Part shown: piece by piece, positions 8,631 to 17,274 of the stretch
Numbering within the stretch: position 1 is the stretch's first letter
Layout: every line of letters starts with the position of its first letter
Source: Clostridiales bacterium
GTDB lineage: Bacteria > Bacillota > Clostridia > Saccharofermentanales > Saccharofermentanaceae
Reading direction: 5' to 3'
DNA: 64,000 nt
NCBI GenBank assembly: GCA_017513085.1
Contig: JAFWDK010000019.1
Span: 124,001 to 188,000, forward strand
Program-made: the position numbers and the translations under genes
Notes under the pieces: generated by a model
Databases searched by the model: none
Told to the model about the DNA's origin: nothing
The model's input: only the letters and a program-made list of their open reading frames with translations

Positions 8631-10316
8631 TTATTTCTGGCTATCTCTTTTTCTTATTTCTGCGCGCTTGATCTTTCCGCTAGTGGTCTTCGGCAACTCA
8701 TCGACGTATTCCACGACTCGCGGATACTTATAAGGCGCCGTCGTCTTCTTAACATGGTTCTGAAGCGTCTTGGTCAATTCCTCCGACGGGGAATAACCCT
8801 TAGCCAGCACGATAGTAGCCTTTACGGCAAATCCTCTGACCGGATCCGGAACGCCTGTTACCGCGCACTCCAGTACAGCTGGGTGTTCCATCAAGGCACT
8901 CTCGACCTCAAAAGGTCCGATACGGTAACCGGAAGACTTGATTACGTCATCCACACGACCGACATACCAGAGGAAACCGAGCTCATCGCGGTAAGCGGTA
9001 TCACCTGTATGATACAGTCCGTCATGCCAGGATTTCTCCATCGCTTCCGGGTTCTCCTCGTAGCGCAGAAGCAATCCAACCGGACGCCCACCGTACTCTT
9101 CGCTTGTACGGATGCAGATCTCACCTGTCACACCGGTCGGGCACTCGTTGCCATCCGGATCGACTACTGCAACATGGAAGCCGGGTACCGGGTAACCCAT
9201 GGAACCGGTTCTTGGAAGTACCCACGGGAAATATGTTCCGCAAACAACGGATGTCTCGGACTGGCCGAAACCTTCGTAGATCTTGCAACCGGTATTCTTC
9301 AGCCACTGGTTATATACCTCAGGATTCAACGCCTCACCGGCTGTGCAGCAATGCTTGAGATGTGAAAAGTCATATCCCTCGAAGCTCTCTTTGATCATGA
9401 AACGGTACATCGTCGGCGGTGCGCAGAAAGTCGTGATCTTATAATCGCAGATCTTCTTCAGGATATCCGCACCATTAAACTTATCGAAATCATAGATGAA
9501 CAATGTCGCTTCACCGAACCACTGTCCATAGAACTTACCCCACATGCACTTCATCCAGCCTGTATCGGAGATCGTAAAGTGAAGCTTTCCGTCTTCTACA
9601 CGATGCCAGAATACACCCGTAAACAAATGTCCCAGCGGGAGGGTATGGTCATGGAGAACCATCTTCGGGTATCCCGTCGTTCCGGACGAGAAGCACATCA
9701 GCATCGGGTCAGTTACGATCGTTCCCTCTTCGCCTGTTGGTCTTGTCCACTCGTCACTCTGCTTGGCAACTTCCGCATCAAAATCGATCCAGCCGTCTTT
9801 CTTCTTGCCCCATGTTACGCAACGGATGACCTCATGATCGTACTGATCCTGATCTTCGTCAAAACGCTCTGTGCAATCATCATCGCCCGTGATGACCGCC
9901 ATCTTGATATGTGCGCTGTTGATACGGTAAACATAGTCTTTCGCCATCAACTGGTTGGTCGCCATAACCGTTACGGCACCGATTTTATGGAGAGCCAGTA
10001 CGGAAAACCAGAACTGGTATCCTCTCTTCAAAACCAGAAGAACGCGGTCGCCCTTCTTGATGCCCTGGCTCTTAAAGAAGTTCGCTGTCATGTTGGAGTA
10101 TTTTCTGACGTCTCCAAACGTAAAACGCTTTTCTTCGTTATGCTTGCTGACCCAGAGGATCGCCGGCTTATCCGGTGTTCTCTCTGCAATCACATCCATA
10201 ACATCGTACGCAAAGTTAAATGTTTTCGGATAAGTAACCTTGTAGTTCTTCTGTAAATCGTCCAGTGTAACGAAATCGTCTCTGTTTCGTCCTACAAAAT
10301 CTTCATAAATCGCCAC
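8631..10316 (-). CDS. AMP-forming acyl-CoA synthetase (acetyl/medium-chain type)
   Basis: Member of the ANL adenylating superfamily; converts a carboxylic acid, ATP and CoA to acyl-CoA, AMP and pyrophosphate. In 561 residues it has the P-loop MCFSSGTTGYPKM, the A5 motif YEGFGQSET, A7 YHTGDTAYRD, the hinge KSSGYRIGPFEVE, and the C-terminal TTSGKIKRAEIR with the catalytic Lys that is the target of regulatory acetylation in the family. Length is shorter than true acetyl-CoA synthetase (about 650) and fits medium-chain or aromatic acid synthetases, so the substrate is open. The upstream XRE-cupin gene is 3 bp away, and such pairs are common in Clostridia, suggesting that the regulator and enzyme respond to the same acid (inference). 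Confidence 0.92.
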   Translation of the reverse strand: MAIYEDFVGRNRDDFVTLDDLQKNYKVTYPKTFNFAYDVMDVIAERTPDKPAILWVSKHNEEKRFTFGDVRKYSNMTANFFKSQGIKKGDRVLLVLKRGYQFWFSVLALHKIGAVTVMATNQLMAKDYVYRINSAHIKMAVITGDDDCTERFDEDQDQYDHEVIRCVTWGKKKDGWIDFDAEVAKQSDEWTRPTGEEGTIVTDPMLMCFSSGTTGYPKMVLHDHTLPLGHLFTGVFWHRVEDGKLHFTISDTGWMKCMWGKFYGQWFGEATLFIYDFDKFNGADILKKICDYKITTFCAPPTMYRFMIKESFEGYDFSHLKHCCTAGEALNPEVYNQWLKNTGCKIYEGFGQSETSVVCGTYFPWVLPRTGSMGYPVPGFHVAVVDPDGNECPTGVTGEICIRTSEEYGGRPVGLLLRYEENPEAMEKSWHDGLYHTGDTAYRDELGFLWYVGRVDDVIKSSGYRIGPFEVESALMEHPAVLECAVTGVPDPVRGFAVKATIVLAKGYSPSEELTKTLQNHVKKTTAPYKYPRVVEYVDELPKTTSGKIKRAEIRKRDSQK

Positions 10317-10319
10317 GGA

Positions 10320-10883
10320 TCAAATATCTCCCTTCATAACTATCGCCAGGAATTTACACGGCTTGTTGTTATTTGCCTTCATGGCATGCGGATAATCGGA
10401 ATTGAAGTAGACGCTGTCGCCTTCGTTCAGTTCATATACGATATCTCCGATATAGAAAGTCATAGAACCTTCGACCACATAGTCGAATTCCTGTCCCTCG
10501 TGGGCGTGCTGGGTCGGCTTTTCAATATCGTTCGGCTCAACGGTAACCAGGAAAGGATCTGCAATTTTCTTTCTGAAAGTAAATGCCAGATGCTTATAGT
10601 TATACGCTGCACGGCGGTCGATCTCGAATCCTTCTCCCTTTCTTACCACGCAGGCAATGGAGAGCTTCGGTGAGTCGCCTACCATGATGTCGACCATATC
10701 GACACCGAGAATCACCGCGACATTATTAAGAAAAGAGACAGAAAAGTCCTTCTTTCCCTGTTCATAAAGAATGTAATCTTCTTCGGATACTTCACATCTT
10801 GCTGCCATGGTGGCCACATCGATCTCTTCGATTTCACGAAGTGCGGCAATTCGCTCGCCGATCTGACGCAATTGATCTGTCAT
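10320..10883 (-). CDS. XRE-family regulator with C-terminal cupin domain
   Basis: Transcription factor of 187 residues: N-terminal helix-turn-helix (about 6-60, IGERIAALREIEEIDVATMA) and a C-terminal cupin barrel (about 115-180) with HEGQEFDYVVEGSMTF and the DSVYFNSDYPHAMKA segment that supply cupin metal ligands. The family senses small ligands. The ATG at 10883 is chosen because AGGAGGA lies 6 nt upstream; the longer frame adds an unlikely hydrophobic leader. It is the first gene of an operon with the acyl-CoA synthetase and is driven by a consensus promoter. Confidence 0.92.
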   Translation of the reverse strand: MTDQLRQIGERIAALREIEEIDVATMAARCEVSEEDYILYEQGKKDFSVSFLNNVAVILGVDMVDIMVGDSPKLSIACVVRKGEGFEIDRRAAYNYKHLAFTFRKKIADPFLVTVEPNDIEKPTQHAHEGQEFDYVVEGSMTFYIGDIVYELNEGDSVYFNSDYPHAMKANNNKPCKFLAIVMKGDI

Positions 10884-10947
10884 AGCTATTCCTCCTGATA
10901 CATAATAGGCATAATTCCGGATAATTTCCCAGAGTATTAGTCCTATT

Positions 10948-10976
10948 ATAATAGATTTCACCTTTCAAAGTGTCAA
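10948..10976 (-). promoter_or_regulatory. Sigma-A promoter of the cupin regulator/acyl-CoA synthetase operon
   Basis: TTGACA, 17 bp, TATTAT on the minus strand. Its -35 hexamer directly abuts the -35 of the divergent MoxR promoter. Confidence 0.75.
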
Positions 10977-11006
10977 CTGACAAAATCATCAAATGTATTG
11001 TATAAT
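10977..11006 (+). promoter_or_regulatory. Sigma-A promoter of the MoxR operon
   Basis: CTGACA, 18 bp, TATAAT on the plus strand, 41 bp before the MoxR start. Back-to-back with the divergent promoter at 10948-10976. Confidence 0.72.
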
Positions 11007-11046
11007 GAAAAAACAATAAGATTTCGAGCATTTTTCGGAGGTTTTT

Positions 11047-12036
11047 ATGGACAACCAGGCAACCGCAGCAGACACAACCGTATGTTCCAGAATCATTAAC
11101 AATGTTAACCAGGTCATCGTCGGAAAAGACAAGCAGATCGAACTCCTTATGGTCGCTCTTCTTGTCGGAGGCCACGTTCTTCTCGAAGACGTTCCTGGAA
11201 CCGGCAAGACCAAAACTGCGCGTGCGCTGGCACAGTCTTTGAAACTAGATTTTAAGCGTGTACAGTTCACGATCGACCTTTTGCCGTCAGACCTTACCGG
11301 CATTAACTATTACGATCGGAGCGCCGAGAAATTCGTATTCCGTCCGGGTCCGCTATTCACAAATATCCTTCTGGCAGACGAGATCAACCGCGCCACCGCC
11401 AGGACGCAGTCCAGCCTTCTGGAATGCATGGAAGAAAAGCAGGTCACCGTAGATGGGCAGACCCATGTTCTCCCGCCTCCGTTCCTGGTCATCGCTACCC
11501 AGAACCCGATTGAATCCCAGGGTACATTCCCTCTTCCGGAAGCCCAACTCGACCGTTTCCTGATGCAGCTTTCCATGAATTATCCGACACACGAAGAGAG
11601 CATCGCTATCCTTAAGCGTTTCGCGACAGACGACCCGCTGACCACCTTGTCATCCGTGGCTTCACCGGAAGAGCTTCTCGCGATGCAGCAGGAAGCCAAA
11701 CAAGTCTTTGTTGCCGACGCCCTTTACGAATATGCCACAGCAATCGTGGAAGAGACCCGGAATCATCTGCAGGTCCGCGTAGGCGCCAGCCCGCGAGCAC
11801 TTCTCGCATACGTTTCCGCGGCAAAAGCACTTGCTCTTCTCCGTGGCCGTAAGTTCTGCACGCCTGATGATTTCAAGAGACTTTCCGTGCCTGTACTGGC
11901 ACACCGTCTCTCAGTCCACGCTTCCGCTTCATTTTCATCAGAAGGCGCATTTATGAGCCAGCACGATATGGCAGCTTCCGTAATCAAGTCGATCGTGGAT
12001 AAAGTTCCTTGTCCGACGGAGGATTTTTCCCGCTAA
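11047..12036 (+). CDS. MoxR-family AAA+ ATPase
   Basis: Chaperone-like AAA+ ATPase of 329 residues. Walker A is EDVPGTGKTK (about 38-47), Walker B LLADEINRA, sensor 1 IATQNPIE, followed by the C-terminal lid with RVGASPRALLAY. MoxR proteins, with DUF58 (VWA-like) partners, assemble or activate metal or envelope protein complexes. GGAGG precedes the ATG. The stop codon TAA overlaps the start of the DUF58 gene, so this is the first gene of a coupled three-gene operon. Confidence 0.95.
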   Translation: MDNQATAADTTVCSRIINNVNQVIVGKDKQIELLMVALLVGGHVLLEDVPGTGKTKTARALAQSLKLDFKRVQFTIDLLPSDLTGINYYDRSAEKFVFRPGPLFTNILLADEINRATARTQSSLLECMEEKQVTVDGQTHVLPPPFLVIATQNPIESQGTFPLPEAQLDRFLMQLSMNYPTHEESIAILKRFATDDPLTTLSSVASPEELLAMQQEAKQVFVADALYEYATAIVEETRNHLQVRVGASPRALLAYVSAAKALALLRGRKFCTPDDFKRLSVPVLAHRLSVHASASFSSEGAFMSQHDMAASVIKSIVDKVPCPTEDFSR

Positions 12037-13163
12037 TGACGATCGTAGTCTTTCTGATAATTGTGGGGCTGATGGTAGTGGCCGAATTCATTTACTACCG
12101 CAGACACGCCTTTGACGACATTGATCTGGACGTGCAGTTTTCGCGCCCTATCGCCAATCACGGCGAGATCATCGAAGTGATCGAGGTTTCCCAGAACAAC
12201 AAGAGACTACCTCTTCCATTTCTGCTTCTCAAATTCGAATCACCAATGGTTCTGGAGTTTCAGGATATGACCAACACATCGGTCTCTGACTATCTTTACC
12301 GCGAAGATATGCTGACCATGAAGCCCTATTCGAAGCATACCCGGACAATTAAGGCCCGCTGCTCACATCGCGGATATTATGCCTTCGCGCGCGTCAATAT
12401 CACCACGGCCGACCTTCTTCTCATGGCAAAGCTGACGAAAGAATTTCCTTCTAATGCTTCGATCACGATCCTTCCTGAACTGGTCGATCCATCTTCGATA
12501 AAAACATTATTATCTGTTACTTTCAGCGAAGTCGTGCAAAGAAGAACGTTGCTCACCGATCCGTTTACTTTTGCAGGGATCCGAGACTACCAGCCCTGGG
12601 ATCCGATGAAATCCATCAACTGGACTGCCACTGCCAAGGCCGGTGATTTTATGGTCAATACAAATGCTTCCACATCCATGAAGCAGGTTTCCATCTACGT
12701 AAATCTAGAGTATTACAACATGAAGAAGTCCGACTCCTTGCTGGAAAAGTCTATCAGTTTGGCTTATTCGTATATTCTGGAGCTTTCCAAGCTCGGCATT
12801 CCTACAGCTCTTTATACTAACGGAATGGACATCTTAAACGATACTCCCGTTATTTCCCGCACCAATTGCGATCTGTCCAATGTCTCGCAGCGCGGTATCG
12901 AGCTCGCCAGGATCGACCTTGAAAAAGAAGTTCTTCCCTTTCCGCAGCTTTTGGAAGAAAACGCGATGAAACTTAAAGATGAGTTCATTGTCGTGATCTC
13001 GCCCAAATACGATGGCAGTTTTATTCCTGCCCTTCTGAGACTGAAGAGTCACGCTTCGTCTATGCTTTGGGTAATGCCTGCTTACAAGGCGTCACCCAAG
13101 CCCGCAATCGACAGTGCTCTTCAACAGAATTACTTCAGATGGGAGGTTTTAGGCCATGACTGA
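12036..13163 (+). CDS. DUF58 domain-containing membrane protein
   Basis: Starts at the ATG overlapping the moxR stop (TAATG), with GGAGG 13 nt upstream; a TTG 27 bp earlier is less likely. One N-terminal transmembrane helix (about 2-22), then a domain (to about 375) with the DUF58 hallmark FAGIRDYQPWDPMKSINW (about 174-191), a VWA-like fold in the family. DUF58 proteins are near-constant partners of MoxR ATPases. The substrate complex is unknown. The next gene starts 8 bp before this stop. Confidence 0.92.
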   Translation: MTIVVFLIIVGLMVVAEFIYYRRHAFDDIDLDVQFSRPIANHGEIIEVIEVSQNNKRLPLPFLLLKFESPMVLEFQDMTNTSVSDYLYREDMLTMKPYSKHTRTIKARCSHRGYYAFARVNITTADLLLMAKLTKEFPSNASITILPELVDPSSIKTLLSVTFSEVVQRRTLLTDPFTFAGIRDYQPWDPMKSINWTATAKAGDFMVNTNASTSMKQVSIYVNLEYYNMKKSDSLLEKSISLAYSYILELSKLGIPTALYTNGMDILNDTPVISRTNCDLSNVSQRGIELARIDLEKEVLPFPQLLEENAMKLKDEFIVVISPKYDGSFIPALLRLKSHASSMLWVMPAYKASPKPAIDSALQQNYFRWEVLGHD

Positions 13164-14382
13164 TCTGCGCAAAAAAGAACCGATATTTGTCGGTCAAGGG
13201 TTTGGCGTCGACTTCCTGATGTCACTAATGTTTTTCTTCGGCATCTCTTCCTTGGGCATCTTCCTATTATGCTATGTGCATGTTATCCGTGTCCCCTACG
13301 AGGCCCAGTTCAGTGCGCTCATCGTAGTACTGGCTTATGTTTTCATCAGACGGCTTCGCATTGGTCTTGGGGCCATGCTTTTGCTTCACATCTTTGCCAC
13401 GTGCTTTTTCCTTGCGGCCTTCTATTTCGTTTCCGGGCAAACCGATGCCGCGCGCGGTATAGTGATCTATCTGGCCTGTCTTTTGGTTCTTAATATCATA
13501 TACTCGTTCAAGCAGCGTTTAAGCCGCTCTCAAACACGAGTAACGAATGATGGTTTACTGTTTGCTTTGATCATGCATGTGGCACTCTTTGCCGTATTTG
13601 TCGCCACAGGCTATCATTTCCGTCTGAATATGATCACGATGAATGCCGTCATTATGGTGACTTGTTTCTTTGTCGCCAGACAGTTCGATACTTTTGAAGA
13701 TCAGTATTACCACAACATTCATTCCGCCACGCAGCCGGTTCAATCCATAAAAAAGCAAAACCGCCTGCTCGTCATCCTGGTCGTTGCCGGCATCGCCTTT
13801 GCTGTGATCATGTTAAAGGTATTCCCGATCGACGAACTCTCCCGCCAGTTGTCGCGCATTCTCATCGCCATTTTCAGTTGGATAGCTAAGTTTCTGCCTT
13901 CAGGAGGAGAAGAAGGCCCGGCAGCATCCATAGGTATGCCGGACGAGCCTCCGGAGCCGGAAGACACAGAAGGTATGGAGAATTCTCTTCTGGTCAACAT
14001 ACTGGCCGCCATATCCATTATCATTGTAGCGACCTTACTCTTCATCTTCATCGTAACCATGATCAGGGAGATCATTAAGCGATTCAAGAAGATAGATGCC
14101 GTCGAGACGACTGTCGAAAACGACGCGGTTGTTGATATCATTGAGCACATAGATTCTAAGAACAAAAATAAGATTTCCACGCGTCATGACTTTGGTCAAG
14201 GATACGAGAGAGAGATACGAAAGAAGTATTATAAGAGGGTCACTGCTGCCATAAAAGCCGGTCTTCCTATCAAAGCTTCTTCATCGCCACGTCAGATCGA
14301 GCGGATCATAAAAAAATCGGGAGATCCTTCCATTACTGAATTGACCTCCCAATATGAATCTGTCCGATACAACAAGAAATAA
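13156..14382 (+). CDS. Multi-pass membrane protein of the MoxR-DUF58 operon
   Basis: Protein of 408 residues with about six transmembrane segments in the N-terminal 200 residues, a loop rich in Pro/Glu/Gly (about 255-280), another TM (about 285-310), and a basic cytoplasmic tail. The tail segment KKYYKRVTAAIKAG followed by SSSPRQIERIIKK resembles the DUF4129 tail found on transglutaminase-like TgpA proteins of MoxR operons, but no transglutaminase Cys-His-Asp domain is present. It may therefore be a TgpA relative lacking the catalytic domain (inference). Its start overlaps the DUF58 gene. Confidence 0.8.
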   Translation: MTDLRKKEPIFVGQGFGVDFLMSLMFFFGISSLGIFLLCYVHVIRVPYEAQFSALIVVLAYVFIRRLRIGLGAMLLLHIFATCFFLAAFYFVSGQTDAARGIVIYLACLLVLNIIYSFKQRLSRSQTRVTNDGLLFALIMHVALFAVFVATGYHFRLNMITMNAVIMVTCFFVARQFDTFEDQYYHNIHSATQPVQSIKKQNRLLVILVVAGIAFAVIMLKVFPIDELSRQLSRILIAIFSWIAKFLPSGGEEGPAASIGMPDEPPEPEDTEGMENSLLVNILAAISIIIVATLLFIFIVTMIREIIKRFKKIDAVETTVENDAVVDIIEHIDSKNKNKISTRHDFGQGYEREIRKKYYKRVTAAIKAGLPIKASSSPRQIERIIKKSGDPSITELTSQYESVRYNKK

Positions 14383-14395
14383 GACGATCGTTATC

Positions 14396-15361
14396 TTAGA
14401 TCTTCAACATATCATCGATCATGGCCAGAGCACCATATAGGATCGAATCATCTCCAAGCGCGGCATTCTTGATCTCAACAGTATCGCGGATAGACGGCAT
14501 GCTGTAAAGATCCACTTCTTTCAAGATCTTCGGCAGGAAAACATTTCCCATTGCTTCGATTACGCCTCCGCCTAAAATGACGACCTCCGGACTGAAAGTA
14601 TTGATCAGGTTACCTATACCGATCGCCAGATAATGACATGCACGATCGATTGCCTCGACGGCTACCTCATCGCCCTCCTCATAAGCTGCTTTTAACGCCT
14701 TGCTCTTCAAGATACCCTTATCGATCGCTTTCTCCAAGGAAGTCTTTCTTCCTCGTGCTATCTGTGTCTTAGCATAATCGATAATGCCCTGCTTACTGGA
14801 AAAAGCTTCCAGGCATCCCCGCTGACCGCAGTTACACTTCGGGCCTTCCGGATTCAAGATCATATGTCCGCACTCAGCACCCTTGTCATTGAATCCGGTA
14901 TAAAGCTTTCCGTCCAGGATCAATCCGGATCCCATTCCGGTTCCGACAAAAAGACCGACTACCTGTTTCTTCCCCATAGCCGCGCCGTATTTCCATTCAC
15001 CGTATACACCGACATTTACATCGTTACCGATAAAAAACGGTACATGGAACTCATCTTCGATTGCTTTTTTGATAGCATAATTCTTCCAAGGAAGATTAGG
15101 AGAAAAAAGCACGATACCCTTCTCGATATTAATGACTCCCGGTGCTCCGGCCGCGATGGCATACACATCGGAGATCTTGATCTTGAAATCGGAAAGCAAT
15201 TCTTTAACAAGTTTAATGATCGTATTCTCGATATTTGCGGAATCATCTCCGCCGGATTTGGTCTTCTTCTTAACTCGATGAACCAGCTTCCTATGCGAAT
15301 CGAAAATTGCGCCAAGAACTTTGGTACCGCCGATATCCAGGCAAATAAAATACTTCTCCAT
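14396..15361 (-). CDS. glcK: ROK-family sugar kinase (glucokinase)
   Basis: Phosphorylates glucose (or a related hexose) with ATP. In 321 residues the N-terminal phosphate motif is CLDIGGTKVLGAIFD; the sugar-binding segment is GNDVNVGVYGEWKYGAA with FVGTGMGSG. The ROK zinc site CNCGQRGCLEAF and the E-x-G-H motif ECGHM are intact. All catalytic features fit bacterial ROK glucokinases of about 315-325 residues, though substrate specificity in ROK kinases cannot be fixed by sequence alone. It overlaps no neighbour but lies 1 bp downstream of the small membrane protein gene, so probably one transcript. Confidence 0.88.
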   Translation of the reverse strand: MEKYFICLDIGGTKVLGAIFDSHRKLVHRVKKKTKSGGDDSANIENTIIKLVKELLSDFKIKISDVYAIAAGAPGVINIEKGIVLFSPNLPWKNYAIKKAIEDEFHVPFFIGNDVNVGVYGEWKYGAAMGKKQVVGLFVGTGMGSGLILDGKLYTGFNDKGAECGHMILNPEGPKCNCGQRGCLEAFSSKQGIIDYAKTQIARGRKTSLEKAIDKGILKSKALKAAYEEGDEVAVEAIDRACHYLAIGIGNLINTFSPEVVILGGGVIEAMGNVFLPKILKEVDLYSMPSIRDTVEIKNAALGDDSILYGALAMIDDMLKI

Positions 15362-15362
15362 A

Positions 15363-15728
15363 TTACTGCTCCTTTCGCTTGATCAACTCATCGACCAGGT
15401 CATACAACCGCTGCACTCCATTTTCCAGATTGAAATAATGGAAGATGTACGGCACAAGAAGGACCAGGATCAGTCCTTCCAGAATCAGGATATATAACGA
15501 TTGTACCACGACAAAAACACCAAACACAATCAGTGCAGCCAGCGCAAAAAGCACTGTCACGATGAGATGGATCAATCGCTCATGCTGGAAGTAGAGAAGC
15601 CATCTTTCCGTATAAGAAAGCAGGCCGATAAGATCCTGCCTGGCATTCTCTTTTCCGCCTGCTTGCGCATCATAATCCGAAAGAAACTTCTCTACACGTA
15701 AGATCAGTTGTTTCAGTTTTTTCGCCAT
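15363..15728 (-). CDS. Small two-TM membrane protein, unknown function
   Basis: Protein of 121 residues, not recognised as a named family. An amphipathic basic N-terminal half is followed by two strongly hydrophobic segments (about 54-76 and 79-98) and a charged C-terminal helix ending in KRKEQ. It sits between clpX (20 bp gap) and the glucokinase gene (1 bp gap) on the same strand. Confidence 0.7.
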   Translation of the reverse strand: MAKKLKQLILRVEKFLSDYDAQAGGKENARQDLIGLLSYTERWLLYFQHERLIHLIVTVLFALAALIVFGVFVVVQSLYILILEGLILVLLVPYIFHYFNLENGVQRLYDLVDELIKRKEQ

Positions 15729-15748
15729 AAGTCACCCTGCCTTATGAA

Positions 15749-17059
15749 TCATGCACCCTTCTCTTCCGACTTGTCACGGGCGCGCTGTTTCTTCGGTTTG
15801 GAACCCTTGATCAACTCCGGTTTCTTATTCTCCGTAACACATTCCTTGGTTACGATACACTTGACCGCATCCTGTTGGGACGGAACATCGTACATGATAT
15901 CCATCATCAAGTCTTCCAGGATCGCGCGAAGACCTCTCGCGCCGGTCTTTCTCTCAATTGCTTTCTTAGCGATCTCCACCACAGCATCGTCTTCAAATTC
16001 AAGTTCGACGCCATCCATCTTCAGCATCTTCCAATACTGCTTAAGGAGAGCATTCTTCGGTTCACGGAGGATACGGATCAGCGCCTCCTCATTCAAACCG
16101 TCAAGCGTAACATTGATCGGCACACGTCCGATAAACTCCGGAATCAGGCCAAACTTCATCAAGTCCTGCGGCACAAGTTCCGAGAGCCATTCCCCGGCCT
16201 GTTTTTCCGCATTGGAAACGATCTCCGCACCAAAGCCGAAGTTCTTCTTACCTACACGCTGCTCGATGATCTTTTCCAATCCGTCAAAAGCACCGCCGCA
16301 GATAAACAGGATGTTTGTTGTATCGATCTGGATAAACTCCTGATGCGGATGCTTTCTACCACCTTGCGGAGGCACATTCGCAACCGTACTCTCCAGGATC
16401 TTCAGCAATGCCTGCTGAACGCCTTCACCACTAACATCTCTCGTAATCGAAGGATTCTCGGACTTCTTTGTGATCTTATCGATCTCATCGATATAGATGA
16501 TGCCACGCTGCGCAGCTTCCACGTCGTACTCGGCAGCCTGAAGAAGCTTCAAAAGAATATTCTCTACGTCCTCACCGACATAACCGGCCTCAGTCAAAGT
16601 CGTCGCATCCGCAATGGCAAAAGGAACATTCAGCGCTCTGGCCAACGTCTGCGCCAAAAGCGTCTTACCACAACCCGTAGGTCCGATCAGGAGAATATTA
16701 CTCTTTGTAAGCTCGATATCATCCGAAGCGTTAAACTTTGAGAAGACACGCTTATAGTGGTTATATACAGCCACTGACAACGCCTTCTTCGCCTGCTCCT
16801 GTCCGATAACATACTCGTCCAGAGCAGCCTTCAACTCCGCCGGTGTCGGCAGATGGTCTTTCTTCGTACCTTTATTGTACTTGGTATTCTTAAACCCGAC
16901 TTCATCCTCTGCCAGAATGGACTCACAGATCATCACGCATTCATTACAGATATAGATGCCCGGCGGCCCCGCCAGCATACGTGAAACTTCCTGCTCACTT
17001 TTTCCACAGAAAGAGCAATGAATAATGCCATCAAAATCCAGAATGTCGTCTTTACCCAT
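15749..17059 (-). CDS. clpX: ATP-dependent Clp protease ATP-binding subunit ClpX
   Basis: AAA+ unfoldase that feeds substrates to ClpP. In 436 residues: N-terminal zinc-binding domain with CSFCGKS and CNECV (about 17-43), Walker A GPTGCGKT, Walker [11 protein letters not shown], pore loop GYVGEDV, the ClpP-docking IGF-type loop represented around KKNFGFGAE, and [11 protein letters not shown] in the C-terminal domain. Length is typical (about 420-430). AAGGAG precedes the ATG. It follows tig, the usual Bacillota order tig-clpX, but clpP is not between them. Confidence 0.97.
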   Translation of the reverse strand: MGKDDILDFDGIIHCSFCGKSEQEVSRMLAGPPGIYICNECVMICESILAEDEVGFKNTKYNKGTKKDHLPTPAELKAALDEYVIGQEQAKKALSVAVYNHYKRVFSKFNASDDIELTKSNILLIGPTGCGKTLLAQTLARALNVPFAIADATTLTEAGYVGEDVENILLKLLQAAEYDVEAAQRGIIYIDEIDKITKKSENPSITRDVSGEGVQQALLKILESTVANVPPQGGRKHPHQEFIQIDTTNILFICGGAFDGLEKIIEQRVGKKNFGFGAEIVSNAEKQAGEWLSELVPQDLMKFGLIPEFIGRVPINVTLDGLNEEALIRILREPKNALLKQYWKMLKMDGVELEFEDDAVVEIAKKAIERKTGARGLRAILEDLMMDIMYDVPSQQDAVKCIVTKECVTENKKPELIKGSKPKKQRARDKSEEKGA

Positions 17060-17206
17060 ATTTACTCCTTAAAAAGCACGCGAAGGATAAACCTGCCCGC
17101 GCCTGTTCTCTTATATCATGTTACCCGAAGTATTCATCCGTTTCAATGTTAGAATCATCAAATTATATTACGAATCCTTTTCAATTTACCGCCTACGAAA
17201 AGACAA

Positions 17207-17250
17207 AAGAAAACTGCCCCTTCATGATGTTCGCTCATATCAGGGGCAGT
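17207..17250 (-). terminator. Terminator of tig
   Basis: Stem ACTGCCCCT/AGGGGCAGT (17213-17221 with 17242-17250), then TTTTCTTTTG on the minus strand, 25 bp after the tig stop. It separates tig from clpX. Confidence 0.85.
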
Positions 17251-17274
17251 CTTGTTTCATTTTGCTAAAAGAGC

